A stretch of 64,000 nt of DNA. Origin: Mesorhizobium loti. GTDB taxonomy: Bacteria > Pseudomonadota > Alphaproteobacteria > Rhizobiales > Rhizobiaceae. The notes under the pieces were generated by a model. The model saw only the letters and a program-made list of their open reading frames with translations. It made no database searches and was not told the origin of the DNA. Of this stretch, positions 44,689 to 54,371 are shown in pieces. A program made the position numbers and the translations under genes. Every line of letters starts with the position of its first letter. Within the stretch, counting starts at the first letter, position 1. Location: contig NZ_CP033334.1 of assembly GCF_013170705.1 (NCBI RefSeq), forward strand, positions 4,751,501-4,815,500. The letters run 5' to 3'.

Positions 44689-45723
44689 CTATTTCTGGAG
44701 GTCGGTCCAAATCTTCGTGTAGAGCGCCTGCACATCCGGTGGACAGGCCGGCATGAACTGGCCCTTGGCGGCGAATTCAGCCGGAATTGCCACTTCGGGC
44801 GCCGTCTTCATGTCATCCGGCATGAAAGCCTCGGAGCCCTTGATGCCGTTGGCATAGCGGGCGAAAGCCGAAATCATCGCGGCATTCTTCGGGTCCATGA
44901 TGAAGTTCTGGAAGAGCTTGGCGTTCTCGACATTCCTGGCGTCCTTGAGGACGGCTACATTGTCCATCCAGATCGGGAAACCTTCCTTGGGATAGCCGTA
45001 GACGATCTTGGCGTTCTCGAGCCGCTCGCGCAGCGATATGCCGTTCCAGTTGACGCCGGCGGCAATGTCGCCCCTGCCCAGGCCGTCGACAGCCGCATAG
45101 TCCAGCGACAGCCACTTCGCCTTTGCCTCGACCAGCTTGTCGTGCACCTTCTTCAGCACCTGCATGTCGTCGGTGCAGTATTTGCCGCCCTCGTAGGCGA
45201 TGGCGAGAAACATGATGTCACCCATTTCGGGCACGACATTGATCTTGCCGACGAGCTCAGGCGGCGGGTCGAGGAAGATCGCTGACGTGTTCGGGTCGCC
45301 GGCATAGACCGACTTGTTCACCGAAATGCCTGTCGTGCCCCACTGCCATGGGACTGTGTATTTGCGGCCCGGATCGAAGGGCACATCGACCCATCGCGGA
45401 TCGACATTCTTGAAGTTCTCCATCTTGTTGGGATCGGTTTCCATCAGCAGACCTTCGCTGATCCAGATCGGCACGACACTGGCTGACGGCACCACGATGT
45501 CATAGCCGGATGCGCCCTGGCGGACCTTGGCCAATGCGGTGTCGTTGGAATCGTAGTCCGTTACGGTGACCTTGATCTTGTAGGTCTCCTCGAACTTCTT
45601 GATGAGGTCCGGACTGGTGTAGTTGCCCCAGTTGTAGATGTTGAGTTCGCCATCGGCGCGGGCCGCGCCTGTCGCGGCAAGCAGCGACAGCCCCAGCGCC
45701 GCCGCGGTCAGTTTCCAGTTCAT
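44689..45723 (-). CDS. Periplasmic polyamine-type substrate-binding protein
   Basis: This 344-residue protein is of the PotD/PotF family. The start [20 protein letters not shown] at 45723 has GGGAG at about 8 nt; the signal peptide ends in GAARADG. The mature start [20 protein letters not shown] is the classical signature, and [20 protein letters not shown] and [15 protein letters not shown] follow. No permease or ATPase lies in its own operon, so it may feed the importer encoded at 38.9-41.6 kb. It is first in a unit with the amidase and TetR genes. Confidence 0.9.
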   Translation of the reverse strand: MNWKLTAAALGLSLLAATGAARADGELNIYNWGNYTSPDLIKKFEETYKIKVTVTDYDSNDTALAKVRQGASGYDIVVPSASVVPIWISEGLLMETDPNKMENFKNVDPRWVDVPFDPGRKYTVPWQWGTTGISVNKSVYAGDPNTSAIFLDPPPELVGKINVVPEMGDIMFLAIAYEGGKYCTDDMQVLKKVHDKLVEAKAKWLSLDYAAVDGLGRGDIAAGVNWNGISLRERLENAKIVYGYPKEGFPIWMDNVAVLKDARNVENAKLFQNFIMDPKNAAMISAFARYANGIKGSEAFMPDDMKTAPEVAIPAEFAAKGQFMPACPPDVQALYTKIWTDLQK

Positions 45724-45901
45724 GCTAGTGCTCCCATTGTTGGGACCGGCCGCGTTGCCGCCTCGGTCCGTCTCCTGCTGATGAACAAGCCTGGCGATGC
45801 CATTCAGCCCATGGCGAGCCGACCGGCAGTCAAAATTCCCCTCTTCGCGGCCATTCACTGCGGATGCCAGCTGGCCAACTTGGTCGTTGGCCTGAAGCTA
45901 G

Positions 45902-45924
45902 ATTATAACTAACTATACAGTCAA
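45902..45924 (-). promoter_or_regulatory. AT-rich promoter-like element upstream of the binding protein gene
   Basis: On the minus strand a consensus TATAAT (45907-45902) and TTGACT (45924-45919) occur, only 11 nt apart and so not a normal sigma-70 pair. TAGTTAGTTA repeats between them may be an operator. The position is about 180 nt before the start codon. Confidence 0.35.
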
Positions 45925-46010
45925 TATCTTTACACCGGCATTGCCGTGTCGCTGTCCGTCACCCGCCACGGTTCTACACAGTGAGCAGCGGATGAAGGCC
46001 GCGCGGGGCT

Positions 46011-46937
46011 TCAGCCATCCCTGCTGGCGGGAAGTGAAATCCGATAGTCCGGACCGCGATTCCTTGGCTTGCGCCACGGTCTCAGACGGTCCTTCAATCT
46101 CGTTTGGACAACCGGCTTCTCGTAAAGCGGAGCCGGCAGGCCGGCGAGCGCATAATAGTCGTCAAGGATGCTGGTCTGCAGCAGACGCTGCTCCTGGGTG
46201 AAGAAGCTGAAATGCGCGGCGACCAGATCGCCGAAAACCTTTCCCGGCCGATCGAGCTTCGTCGGCAAGGTCGCTGACAGCCATTCCTCCTCGTCATTTC
46301 CCGGCGGGAAGAAAAGCTCGCCGGTCTCCAGGATATCCGACCCGAAAAAACCGATCGCATTGATCGAGAAGCGTCCCAGTCTGATTTCCCGGTCAGGCAC
46401 ACGGAAATCACCCAGCCGGTTCGTCCGGACAGCCTCGATGAAGACCGGATGAAGCGCCTCTGGAAAGCTTGCATGAGCCCAGGAATAGGGACACATCGCC
46501 TGGCAGGTGAGCGGTCCCTCGATCAGAACCCTGGAAAGATTCTTGATCAAGCTGTTGCAGACCGCGTTGTTGATGATGAGCGGCGCATACCAGAGGGCCG
46601 CTCCCTTTTCCGCCAGGGCCCGCGCCTTGAACCTGGGAAGGAAGCCCTCCTCCAGAAAGACCACATCGTCGTCGAGGCGCAGATAGAGAGCGTCGGCGTC
46701 GTCACAGAAGCGAAAGAATCTGCCGATGACATCGATGCTGCCGTCGGCGCTCGGAACCGTCTTTATCTTGCAGCGGGGATCGCTGGCAGCCAATCGCTGG
46801 AGATAGGCCCGATCGGCTTCGTTGCGGCAATTGTCCCACAGATGCCATTCGTGCACCTCAGGACTTTTCAGAACATGGTGGCTGAGCAGGCATAGGTACT
46901 TCTCGCGGCCTGCCGGGGTCACAACAATCAGCTTCAT
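46011..46937 (-). CDS. Glycosyltransferase-like protein
   Basis: This is a 308-residue protein with a GT-A-like beginning. The start MKLIVVTPAGREKYLCLLSH at 46937 replaces a much longer frame to 47222 that overlaps the divergent promoter. The metal-binding motif LRLDDDVVFLE (DxD, about 87-96) follows ADALY, a pattern common in family 2-like and DUF-type transferases. No membrane segment is evident. It is divergent from a DUF707 transferase and probably adds a sugar to a surface polysaccharide. Donor and acceptor are unknown. Confidence 0.68.
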   Translation of the reverse strand: MKLIVVTPAGREKYLCLLSHHVLKSPEVHEWHLWDNCRNEADRAYLQRLAASDPRCKIKTVPSADGSIDVIGRFFRFCDDADALYLRLDDDVVFLEEGFLPRFKARALAEKGAALWYAPLIINNAVCNSLIKNLSRVLIEGPLTCQAMCPYSWAHASFPEALHPVFIEAVRTNRLGDFRVPDREIRLGRFSINAIGFFGSDILETGELFFPPGNDEEEWLSATLPTKLDRPGKVFGDLVAAHFSFFTQEQRLLQTSILDDYYALAGLPAPLYEKPVVQTRLKDRLRPWRKPRNRGPDYRISLPASRDG

Positions 46938-47215
46938 GAGGTCCTGCCAGCAATGGTCGCTTGTCCTGGTCGGCCAGCGACCCATGGCAAGCCTAAAGCA
47001 AGTCCTGGAAAAGTGTGAAACGGTTTTCCGCGCAGGCCTGAGCGATAGAGAGGTTCGACGCTTCGACGAGCCGAGAAGCACGGCGCAAGACATCCGTCTG
47101 CACAATGCCAGACGAGAATCCCTCCATTCGTGGCTCTTCGCATTCATCCGGCTTTGGTGTAGGGGCTCGCCATGACAGTAGCAGAGACCAAGGCACAAAC
47201 GCCGATTCCGGGCCC

Positions 47216-48094
47216 ATGACAAACGCAGCCTGCCGCAATCTCGTCGTCGTCAGGGCCGATGACAACTCTCTTCATCGCGGATGGGGGGCGGACGATCCTC
47301 GCTGTGAATTCGATTTGATAGTCAGCTACTACGGCAGCGATCCGTCAGCGTTTCGTCTGCCTTGTGAAAACCGTGTCGATTACAAGGGCGGAAAATGGGA
47401 CGGCATACACGCTCTGTTCGCAGAGCGGCCCGAACTGCTGGATCACTACCGATATATCTGGTTCCCGGACGACGATATCGAGGCCGACCGGGCGACCATC
47501 GAAGCTTTGTTCGTCAATATGCGCCGGTTCGACCTGCACGTCGGCCAGCCAGCACTGACGCTGGATAGCTATTACACCCACCTGCCGTTTCTTCGCTGCA
47601 AGAGTTTCGAATTTCGCCTGGTCGACAAGATCGAGGTCATGGCTCCCTGCATAAGGTCCGACATCGTGGCCAAGATGCTACCGCTTTTCGAACACTCCAT
47701 GGGGGGTTTCGGTCTCGACTCCTTGTGGACGCGGCTTGCCGTACGAAACCTTGGAACATCCGCCGTATTCGACGCCTTACCTGTCCGCCACACGCGGCCA
47801 GTTGGAGTTCACTTGGCTACCACGATGCTCGGGTCCGGCCACACGGCGGAGTCGGAACTCCGCCAACTCGGGTTGCGATATGGATTTGGCGAGTTCTTTC
47901 CCCTGTCTTACGAGGCCGTTGATCTCAAAGGCAGGCGTTGGCGATCGCGGCCGATTATCGGCTTGCGCATGGTGGCTGACTATGTTCTGGGCCGAAGAGC
48001 CTTTCGTCAGCTGCACAAGTGGAAAAGGCGACTTTGGCACCTGCTGCGCAGGCAGTATTCCAGGCCGGTCGAACTGTCTCAGATCAAACTCTAA
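47216..48094 (+). CDS. DUF707-family glycosyltransferase-like protein
   Basis: This is a 292-residue protein. The start at 47216 (MTNAACRNLVVVRADDNSLH) is chosen because the domain begins here; an in-frame ATG at 47105 is possible, and neither has a good ribosome site. The DUF707 core is seen in FDLIVSYYGSDPSAF, the DDD motif in YIWFPDDDIEAD (about 83-94) and SYYTHLPFLRCKSFEFR. The C-terminus is very basic (HKWKRRLWHLLRRQ). It precedes glf by 22 nt, suggesting one operon for galactofuranose-containing glycan synthesis. Confidence 0.72.
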   Translation: MTNAACRNLVVVRADDNSLHRGWGADDPRCEFDLIVSYYGSDPSAFRLPCENRVDYKGGKWDGIHALFAERPELLDHYRYIWFPDDDIEADRATIEALFVNMRRFDLHVGQPALTLDSYYTHLPFLRCKSFEFRLVDKIEVMAPCIRSDIVAKMLPLFEHSMGGFGLDSLWTRLAVRNLGTSAVFDALPVRHTRPVGVHLATTMLGSGHTAESELRQLGLRYGFGEFFPLSYEAVDLKGRRWRSRPIIGLRMVADYVLGRRAFRQLHKWKRRLWHLLRRQYSRPVELSQIKL

Positions 48095-48116
48095 CCATAA
48101 GTCGGCAGATCCGGGA

Positions 48117-49301
48117 ATGGACAAGAACCTGCTCAGCGAAGCCGACATTCTCATTGTCGGCGCGGGCTTTTATGGCGCGACGCTCGCCGAGCGCATCGCC
48201 ACGCAACTCGGCCGGCGCGTGCTGGTGATCGACCGGCGCCGGCACATCGGCGGCAATGCCTACACCGAGGAGGATCCCGCCACCGGCGTCGAGATCCACC
48301 GCTACGGGCCGCATCTGTTCCACACATCCAATGAAGAGGTCTGGAATTACCTGCGCGGCTTCACCGGCTTCACGGCCTATCGCCATCGCGCATTTTCGAC
48401 CTATCGCGACAAGGTCTATCCGCTGCCCATCAACCTTGCCACGATCTGCCAGTTCTTCGGCAAGCGGCTGAGCCCGGACGAGGCGCGCGGCATGATCACC
48501 GGACAGGCGGCGGAGCTTGGCGATCGCCCGCCGGCCAATCTCGAGGAGAAGGCGATCTCGCTGGTCGGCCGTCCGCTCTACGAGGCTTTCATCAAGGGCT
48601 ACACCGCCAAGCAATGGCAGACGGATCCGCGCGAACTGCCGGCGCAGATCATCGCCCGTCTGCCGGTCCGCTACACGTTCGAGGATGGCTACTTCAACGA
48701 CCGTTTCCAGGGCCAACCGGTGGATGGCTATACGGCGATCTTCGAAAAGATGCTCGCGCATGAGCTCATCGAAACACGGCTTGGCGTCGATTTTTTCGAT
48801 ATCAAACCCTTGCTGCCGAAAGACCTGCCGGTCGTCTACACCGGTCCGATCGACCGTTATTTCGACTATTCGGAGGGCGAGCTCGGCTGGCGGACCATCG
48901 ACATCGATCTCGAGGTCATGGACACGCCGGATCATCAGGGCACGGCGATCATGAACTATGCCGACGAAACCGTGCCCTACACCCGCGTGGTCGAATTCCG
49001 GCATTTCAATCCGGAACGTCAGCACAAGAGCGACAAGACACTCATCGGCCGCGAGTATTCCCGTTTTGCCGGCCGCGCCGACGAGCCCTACTATCCGATC
49101 GATACACGCCGGGATCAGGCGGTTTACCGTCGCTATCTCGAACGGGCGGCCGCCGAGAAAAACCTGCATCTGGGCGGACGGTTGGGCACCTACCGGTATC
49201 TCGACATGCACCAGGCGATCGGCGCGGCCTTGAAGGCTTTCGAAACCGTGCTTGAACCCTACTTTACCGGCAAGCTCGATTCTGTCTCGCGGTCGCCATG
49301 A
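48117..49301 (+). CDS. glf: UDP-galactopyranose mutase
   Basis: This FAD enzyme converts UDP-galactopyranose to UDP-galactofuranose. It has 394 residues starting MDKNLLSEADILIVGAGFYG. The FAD-binding motif is followed by HIGGNAYTEED, the conserved YGPHLFHTSNEEVWNY region, the GYTAKQWQTDPRELP helix and the C-terminal RYLDMHQAIGAAL. It lies 22 nt after the DUF707 gene. The presence of glf implies that a surface polysaccharide or lipopolysaccharide of this organism contains galactofuranose. Confidence 0.94.
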   Translation: MDKNLLSEADILIVGAGFYGATLAERIATQLGRRVLVIDRRRHIGGNAYTEEDPATGVEIHRYGPHLFHTSNEEVWNYLRGFTGFTAYRHRAFSTYRDKVYPLPINLATICQFFGKRLSPDEARGMITGQAAELGDRPPANLEEKAISLVGRPLYEAFIKGYTAKQWQTDPRELPAQIIARLPVRYTFEDGYFNDRFQGQPVDGYTAIFEKMLAHELIETRLGVDFFDIKPLLPKDLPVVYTGPIDRYFDYSEGELGWRTIDIDLEVMDTPDHQGTAIMNYADETVPYTRVVEFRHFNPERQHKSDKTLIGREYSRFAGRADEPYYPIDTRRDQAVYRRYLERAAAEKNLHLGGRLGTYRYLDMHQAIGAALKAFETVLEPYFTGKLDSVSRSP

Positions 49302-49334
49302 CGGGTCTGGCCTGACTCGTAAAAAATCAGCCGC

Positions 49335-50306
49335 TCAGGCTGATGCCACCGATCTCCCGTCGGTCGCAAGCTGCCGGCGGAACCATTCGAAGGTGCGCTG
49401 GATCCCCTCCTGGTAGCCGGTTTTTGCCTCCCAATCGGGAAGCACCTGTCTTGCCATCGTCAGGTCAGGGCACCGGTTTGTCGGATCCTGCGGGAGAGGC
49501 GGATGGTGTTCGATGCGGCTGCCCGGAACAAGCGAACTGACGAATTTCGCGGTCTCGAGAACCGAGACCTCGCGATTGTTGCCGATGTTCAAGGGGCCCC
49601 GATGCGAGATGCCGTCGCGCCAGAAGAACCGCTCCAACCCATCGACGATATCGTCGATGTAGCCCCAGCTGCGCGATTGCGAGCCATCGCCATAGACGGT
49701 CAGGATTCCCGTGGTCAGGGCTTGGCTGACAAAATTCGAAACGGCGCGGCCGTCATCGATACGCGTTCGCGGCCCATAGGTGTTGAACAGCCTGACGACG
49801 CGCAAGTCGAGGCCGCTGACGCGTTGCTCTTCGAACAGCAGCGCCTCGGTGCAGCGCTTGCTCTCGTCATAGGAGGCCCGCGGCCCGGTACAGTCCACGG
49901 ATCCTCGATAGGTCTCCGGCTGCGGCGAGACCAGAGGATCGCCATAGACTTCCGAAGTCGAGGTGAAGCAGAAGCGACCGCCGGGCTTGAGCAGCGACAG
50001 AAGATTGAGCGCGCCGCCTATGTTGGCCCTGATCGTGCGCGCCGGCTCGCGCATGTACCACACAGGCGAAGCTGGTGACGCCAGATGGATGATCTCGTCG
50101 AAATGCTGGCTGGCGGTGAAGCTCTCGGCATCGGCGATCCGCAGGCTGAACCGCGGGTCCGAGACATGGGCAATGTTGTCTTGCAATCCGGTCCACAGAT
50201 TGTCGACGACAACAAGCGTTTCCAGATCATCGCGCCGCAACAGCCGATCGACAAGATGGGAGCCAATGAAGCCGCAGCCACCAGAAACCAACACGCTGCG
50301 TGGCAT
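49335..50306 (-). CDS. NAD-dependent epimerase/dehydratase, probable UDP-glucuronate decarboxylase
   Basis: This 323-residue enzyme is an extended short-chain dehydrogenase. GGAGGG lies 7 nt before the ATG at 50306, which reads MPRSVLVSGGCGFIGSHLVD; an ATG at 50312 is less well spaced. Motifs are GxxGxxG at the start, TSTSEVYGDP (about 118-127) and the catalytic YDESK (about 152-156). The STSE motif and RIDDGRAVSNFV are typical of UDP-xylose synthases, which make UDP-xylose from UDP-glucuronate. It converges with glf and completes a small nucleotide-sugar locus. Confidence 0.82.
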   Translation of the reverse strand: MPRSVLVSGGCGFIGSHLVDRLLRRDDLETLVVVDNLWTGLQDNIAHVSDPRFSLRIADAESFTASQHFDEIIHLASPASPVWYMREPARTIRANIGGALNLLSLLKPGGRFCFTSTSEVYGDPLVSPQPETYRGSVDCTGPRASYDESKRCTEALLFEEQRVSGLDLRVVRLFNTYGPRTRIDDGRAVSNFVSQALTTGILTVYGDGSQSRSWGYIDDIVDGLERFFWRDGISHRGPLNIGNNREVSVLETAKFVSSLVPGSRIEHHPPLPQDPTNRCPDLTMARQVLPDWEAKTGYQEGIQRTFEWFRRQLATDGRSVASA

Positions 50307-51061
50307 GCGCATTCCCTCCAGAAACTCTTCGTTCAACGTCCCGGTAGGCCCGTTTCCCAAAGAGTATGGGAACCTGTCCTATCCAGATCCGAAGGACTTC
50401 TAGCAGTGCTTCCATCGATGCCGCAATTGCAACGATCAAACTGTTTCGCGCCGGCCGCGGGCCGGTTGTCCGAGGATGAGACCATCACCGGATATATAGT
50501 GCGGATGGGTAAACGTATTTTCGCGGGCTACAGTGCCTTTTGCGGGCAAGGCATTCCCGCGGCATCGCCGCAGCGCGACGCCGCGGGCTGTGGCCTGATG
50601 CTCAATTCTTCGGACCGGCGCACAAGCTCGGCGAAGACCAGCGCGAAGCTACCCAGCATGACAAAGACGATGATCAGGCGTGTTACCGGCAATATGTCGG
50701 CCTCGTCTGGCTGGTGCGTGCCCCCGAAGACCGGAATCGTCCAGGAGATCTTGCGCACAAAACAAAAGTGCCACAGCGCCCCTCTTGGTCTCCCGAAGGA
50801 TACAGCGATGCTGCGGGCGCCCCACGCCACCCATGCCGGCTAACATGATCGATCGGGCTTTACGAGAGCTTAAGCCCCCTCTTAACCATCACATTCGCTC
50901 AAGCCATGACATGAAGCGCGACCTGCCGGTGCGGGCGATGCCGTCGCGGCATGGTCTTGCCGGCCGGCACGATGGCTCCCTTTGCAGACCCGCCCGCACC
51001 ATGCTACCCCGGCGCTGCGCGGCCAGACCCGCCGCCGCCAATCGGTCGCGATCGGGGAGCC
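50307..51061. other. Mostly non-coding interval between epimerase and NAD kinase genes
   Basis: Apart from the possible small membrane protein at 50528-50692, no coding frame in this 755-nt interval has an initiation site or recognisable product. It must contain the promoter of the epimerase gene on the minus strand and that of the NAD kinase gene on the plus strand. No convincing -35/-10 pair was identified. Confidence 0.4.
50528..50692 (-). CDS. Possible small membrane protein with TTG start (54 aa)
   Basis: Function not recognised. The frame is open up to 50830, but only the part from TTG at 50692 looks coding: GACGAGG lies 8 nt upstream, and PVTRLIIVFVMLGSFALVFA forms one membrane helix. 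A polar tail with two cysteines follows. It is divergent from the NAD kinase gene. A chance frame cannot be excluded. Confidence 0.4.
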   Translation of the reverse strand: MPVTRLIIVFVMLGSFALVFAELVRRSEELSIRPQPAASRCGDAAGMPCPQKAL

Positions 51062-51835
51062 ATGAGCACAGCCGCCAACAGCATCGCCTTCGTCTCGTCC
51101 GACACAGCAGACGCCAAGGCGGCGCTGGAGAGCCTGTCGGCGCGTTATGGCCAATGTCCCGTCGCGGATGCCGGGGTTGTCGTGGCTCTGGGCGGCGACG
51201 GCTTCCTGCTGCAGACCCTGCGCGACACGATGGGGACGGGGAAGAAAGTCTACGGCATGAACCGTGGCACCATCGGTTTCCTGATGAACGAGTATCGTTC
51301 CGGCGGCCTCACCGAACGCATCGCGGCCGCCGTCGCCGAGACGATCCGCCCGCTGGAGATGCAAGCCGTCACCTCGGAGGGTGAAACGGTTTCCGCACTG
51401 GCGATCAACGAGGTGGCGCTTTGGCGCCAGTCCTACCAGACCGCCAAGATTCGCATCACCATCGATGAGCAGATACGGCTTGAAGAGCTGAACTGCGATG
51501 GCGTGATGATCGCGACGCCGGCCGGATCGACCGCCTACAATCTTTCCGCGCATGGGCCGATCCTGCCGCTCGACGCCCCACTGCTGGCGCTCACGCCAGT
51601 CAGCCCGTTTCGCCCGCGCCGCTGGCGTGGCGCATTGCTCTCCAACAAGGCGACCGTACGCTTCGACATTCTGGAGCCGGAAAAGCGACCGGTGAACGCC
51701 GCCGCCGACCATACGGAGGTCAAGGCGGTGACCTCCGTAACGGTTCGCGAGTCGCCGACAGCAACGGCAACATTGCTGTTCGATCCCAATCATTCCTGGA
51801 ACGAGCGCATCCTGGCCGAACAGTTCCGTTACTGA
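51062..51835 (+). CDS. nadK: NAD kinase
   Basis: This enzyme phosphorylates NAD to NADP with ATP or polyphosphate. It has 257 residues starting [19 protein letters not shown], with GGGGAG upstream. The GGDG motif ([14 protein letters not shown], about 41-54), [12 protein letters not shown], the NE motif (AINEVALWR) and the GDG-like [20 protein letters not shown] segment are diagnostic. It is the short alphaproteobacterial form. A longer in-frame frame back to 50951 has no signal. Confidence 0.94.
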   Translation: MSTAANSIAFVSSDTADAKAALESLSARYGQCPVADAGVVVALGGDGFLLQTLRDTMGTGKKVYGMNRGTIGFLMNEYRSGGLTERIAAAVAETIRPLEMQAVTSEGETVSALAINEVALWRQSYQTAKIRITIDEQIRLEELNCDGVMIATPAGSTAYNLSAHGPILPLDAPLLALTPVSPFRPRRWRGALLSNKATVRFDILEPEKRPVNAAADHTEVKAVTSVTVRESPTATATLLFDPNHSWNERILAEQFRY

Positions 51836-51917
51836 GCCGGCACACAGACAGGCGGCCGTATTAGGCATAGCGATTAAGGTTACAAGTTCACAATCGCGCC
51901 AATCCCGCCCGTTTCTG

Positions 51918-51946
51918 TTGACAAATCGCGGACTTGCGCCTAATCG
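51918..51946 (+). promoter_or_regulatory. Sigma-70 promoter of the DEAD-box helicase gene
   Basis: TTGACA (51918-51923) is followed after 17 nt by TAATCG (51941-51946), placing transcription start near 51953. This is the clearest housekeeping promoter in the window. Confidence 0.65.
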
Positions 51947-51967
51947 CAATGCCAATCTTGCAAGCGC

Positions 51968-53605
51968 GTGGCGCTTGCCGCGACGAATAACGTTGCGCCT
52001 CCCCGAACCAGCCAAAGACAACAACACTTGTCCTCAGACACCACGATCGCTCAAGAAGCGTTGACCTTTTCAGACCTCGGCCTGTCGCCGAAGGTGCTTT
52101 CCGCAGTTACCGATGCCGGCTACACGCAGCCGACTCCGATCCAGGCCGGTGCCATCCCGCACGCCCTGCTCGGCAAGGACGTGCTGGGCATAGCCCAGAC
52201 CGGCACCGGCAAAACCGCCTCCTTTGTGCTGCCGATGCTGACTCGGCTGGAAAAAGGCCGCGCCCGCGCCCGTATGCCGCGCACCCTGATCCTGGAGCCG
52301 ACGCGTGAGCTTGCCGCGCAGGTCGAGGAAAACTTCGTCAAATACGGCAAGAATCACAAGCTTAACATCGCGCTTCTGATCGGCGGCGTATCGTTCGACG
52401 AACAGGACAAGAAACTGGAGCGTGGCGCCGACGTGCTGATCGCGACCCCCGGCCGCCTGCTCGACCACCGCGAACGCGGAAAGCTTTTGCTCAATGGCGT
52501 CGAGATCCTCGTCATCGACGAGGCCGACCGCATGCTGGACATGGGGTTCATTCCCGATATCGAGCGGATCTGCGAAATGATCCCGTTCACCCGGCAGACG
52601 CTGTTCTTCTCGGCGACCATGCCGCCTGAGATCACCAAGCTGACGGAAAAATTCCTCCACGCACCGGTGCGTGTCGAGGTTTCCAAGGCTGCGTCCGCCG
52701 CCACCAACATTATCCAGCGGCTGGTCAAATCCGGCTCCAAGCCGTGGGACAAGCGCGAGACGTTGCGCAACCTGATACGGGCCGAGGACGCGGAGCTGAA
52801 GAACGCCATCATCTTCTGCAACCGCAAGGTCGAGGTGTCGGAACTGTTCCGCTCGCTGCTGAAGTATGATTTCGATGCTGGCGCCCTGCATGGCGACATG
52901 GACCAGCGTGCCCGTATGCAGATGCTGGCCAATTTCCGTGACGGCAAGCTTCGCTATCTCGTGGCTTCGGACGTCGCCGCGCGCGGACTCGACATCCCCG
53001 ATGTCAGCCACGTCTTCAACTATGACGTGCCGATCCATGCCGAGGACTATGTCCACCGTATCGGCCGCACGGGCCGCGCCGGGCGCTCCGGCAAATCCTT
53101 CACCATCGCGACCAAGTCCGACACCAAGTATATCGACGCCATCGAACGGCTTATCGGCAACAAGATCGAGTGGCATGACGGTGACCTGTCGACCGTGGTC
53201 GCCAGCGAGGGTGAAGACGATGCGCCGCGCCGGGGCAAAGGCGCGCCGCGCCGCGCTGGCCGCAAGGACGATGATCGCAAGGACAGGGGCGAGCGCAAGA
53301 AGGGCGGCGAACGCCGCGCCAGACATGGCGAGGAAGATACCCCTCCGGTAATCGCACAGCAGGAACAGCCCGATGTGGCTGAGACGCCTGTCGCCGATAT
53401 CGGCGAACGGCGCGCGCGCAAGGATGCAATCCGCTCGGAAAATGGCGAGCGCAAGGGCTCCGCGGATCGCGCGCCGGAACGAGGCGATACCAGGCCGCAG
53501 CGCGATGGCAACCGCCCTGCCCGCCACCGGCAGGAAGACAACGACGCGACCGTGGGCTTCGGCGACGACATGCCGGCCTTCATGCGCATCGTCGCCAAGG
53601 TATAA
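51968..53605 (+). CDS. rhlE: DEAD-box ATP-dependent RNA helicase (RhlE-like)
   Basis: This is an RNA helicase of up to 545 residues. The motifs are in order: Q motif PTPIQ (about 56-60), motif I AQTGTGKT, Ia PTRELAAQ, II DEAD (VIDEADRMLDMGF), III SAT, and the C-terminal half with VAARGLDIPD and HRIGRTGRAGR. A long basic/acidic tail (about 420-530), rich in Arg, Lys, Gly and Glu, is typical of RhlE-type RNA-binding tails. The start is uncertain: GTG 51968 or TTG 52028 (SSDTTIAQEALTFSDLGLSP), neither with a ribosome site. A sigma-70 promoter lies at 51918-51946. Confidence 0.9.
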   Translation: MALAATNNVAPPRTSQRQQHLSSDTTIAQEALTFSDLGLSPKVLSAVTDAGYTQPTPIQAGAIPHALLGKDVLGIAQTGTGKTASFVLPMLTRLEKGRARARMPRTLILEPTRELAAQVEENFVKYGKNHKLNIALLIGGVSFDEQDKKLERGADVLIATPGRLLDHRERGKLLLNGVEILVIDEADRMLDMGFIPDIERICEMIPFTRQTLFFSATMPPEITKLTEKFLHAPVRVEVSKAASAATNIIQRLVKSGSKPWDKRETLRNLIRAEDAELKNAIIFCNRKVEVSELFRSLLKYDFDAGALHGDMDQRARMQMLANFRDGKLRYLVASDVAARGLDIPDVSHVFNYDVPIHAEDYVHRIGRTGRAGRSGKSFTIATKSDTKYIDAIERLIGNKIEWHDGDLSTVVASEGEDDAPRRGKGAPRRAGRKDDDRKDRGERKKGGERRARHGEEDTPPVIAQQEQPDVAETPVADIGERRARKDAIRSENGERKGSADRAPERGDTRPQRDGNRPARHRQEDNDATVGFGDDMPAFMRIVAKV

Positions 53606-53762
53606 TCCGGACCGCTTTCGAGGGCAGGCCGGCCAGCCGGCATGCCCTCCCGACGAACTCAAAAAATGCATCGGCTCCCAGCCTGGACGACACGCTTCAT
53701 GCATGTCGCTCTGCTGAAACCGGCGCCACTCCTGGATGCCCAGGGTTGGCTTGCCTCGCCCG

Positions 53763-54371
53763 TTACATTGGCCCAGGCATCATCTTGGTCGGTTTCTCCA
53801 GCATCGGAAACTCGGCCTTGTTGCATTTCACGTTCGGGTTCGTCGGACTGAACATGCCGTTCGGATTATCCCTGAACAGCCAGGCGTGAAGATCGTAGTG
53901 GACGAACTCCCTCGGGATGAGCGGATAGTGTCCCTCCATCGGTCCCATGAAGGTCTGGCCAAACAGCTTCGGCGGCTCTTTGATATCCGGCGTCAAAGGC
54001 ACCAGCCATTCCACGCCGACCAATTTCAGACCCTTCTTGGTCGGCTCGTAGATCAGGACGTTGGGCTTCATCGGGTCGAGTTTCTGGCCGACACTTGGGA
54101 CGTTGACGAAATGGATGCCCATGGCCCCTTTCGGATAAAACATCGCGCCGGATATCTTTTCGCCGGCATAGTAAACGCACCCGACGGTCGACAGATAGAG
54201 GTCGCGGACAGCCGCGGTGTAGTCTTCATACTTGGCCAACGATTTCTTCAACGCTTCGATGTCGGCCTTGTTGGCTTCTTCGGCCTGGGCCGTGGCAGCG
54301 TCGAACGATACGCCGAGAAGGCCGGCCAAAACGAGGACGCCGCAACGCCCAAGGCGAGCTTTTCTTGTCAT
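53763..54371 (-). CDS. Exported hypothetical protein (202 aa)
   Basis: Function not recognised. The start at 54371 (MTRKARLGRCGVLVLAGLLG) has GGGAGGA upstream. The signal peptide ends near ATAQAEE, after about 31 residues. The mature protein begins with a helical stretch (KADIEALKKSLAKYEDYTAA), then contains CVYYAGEKISGAMFYPKGAM and a proline-rich region, and ends in KCNKAEFPMLEKPTKMMPGP. This pattern recurs in conserved rhizobial exported proteins. It stands alone. Confidence 0.72.
   Translation of the reverse strand: MTRKARLGRCGVLVLAGLLGVSFDAATAQAEEANKADIEALKKSLAKYEDYTAAVRDLYLSTVGCVYYAGEKISGAMFYPKGAMGIHFVNVPSVGQKLDPMKPNVLIYEPTKKGLKLVGVEWLVPLTPDIKEPPKLFGQTFMGPMEGHYPLIPREFVHYDLHAWLFRDNPNGMFSPTNPNVKCNKAEFPMLEKPTKMMPGPM

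Noticed and set aside
44689..45723. Considered as iron(III) or thiamine binding protein
   Set aside because: The [13 protein letters not shown] start and overall length fit the spermidine/putrescine family better; iron-type tyrosine clusters are absent.
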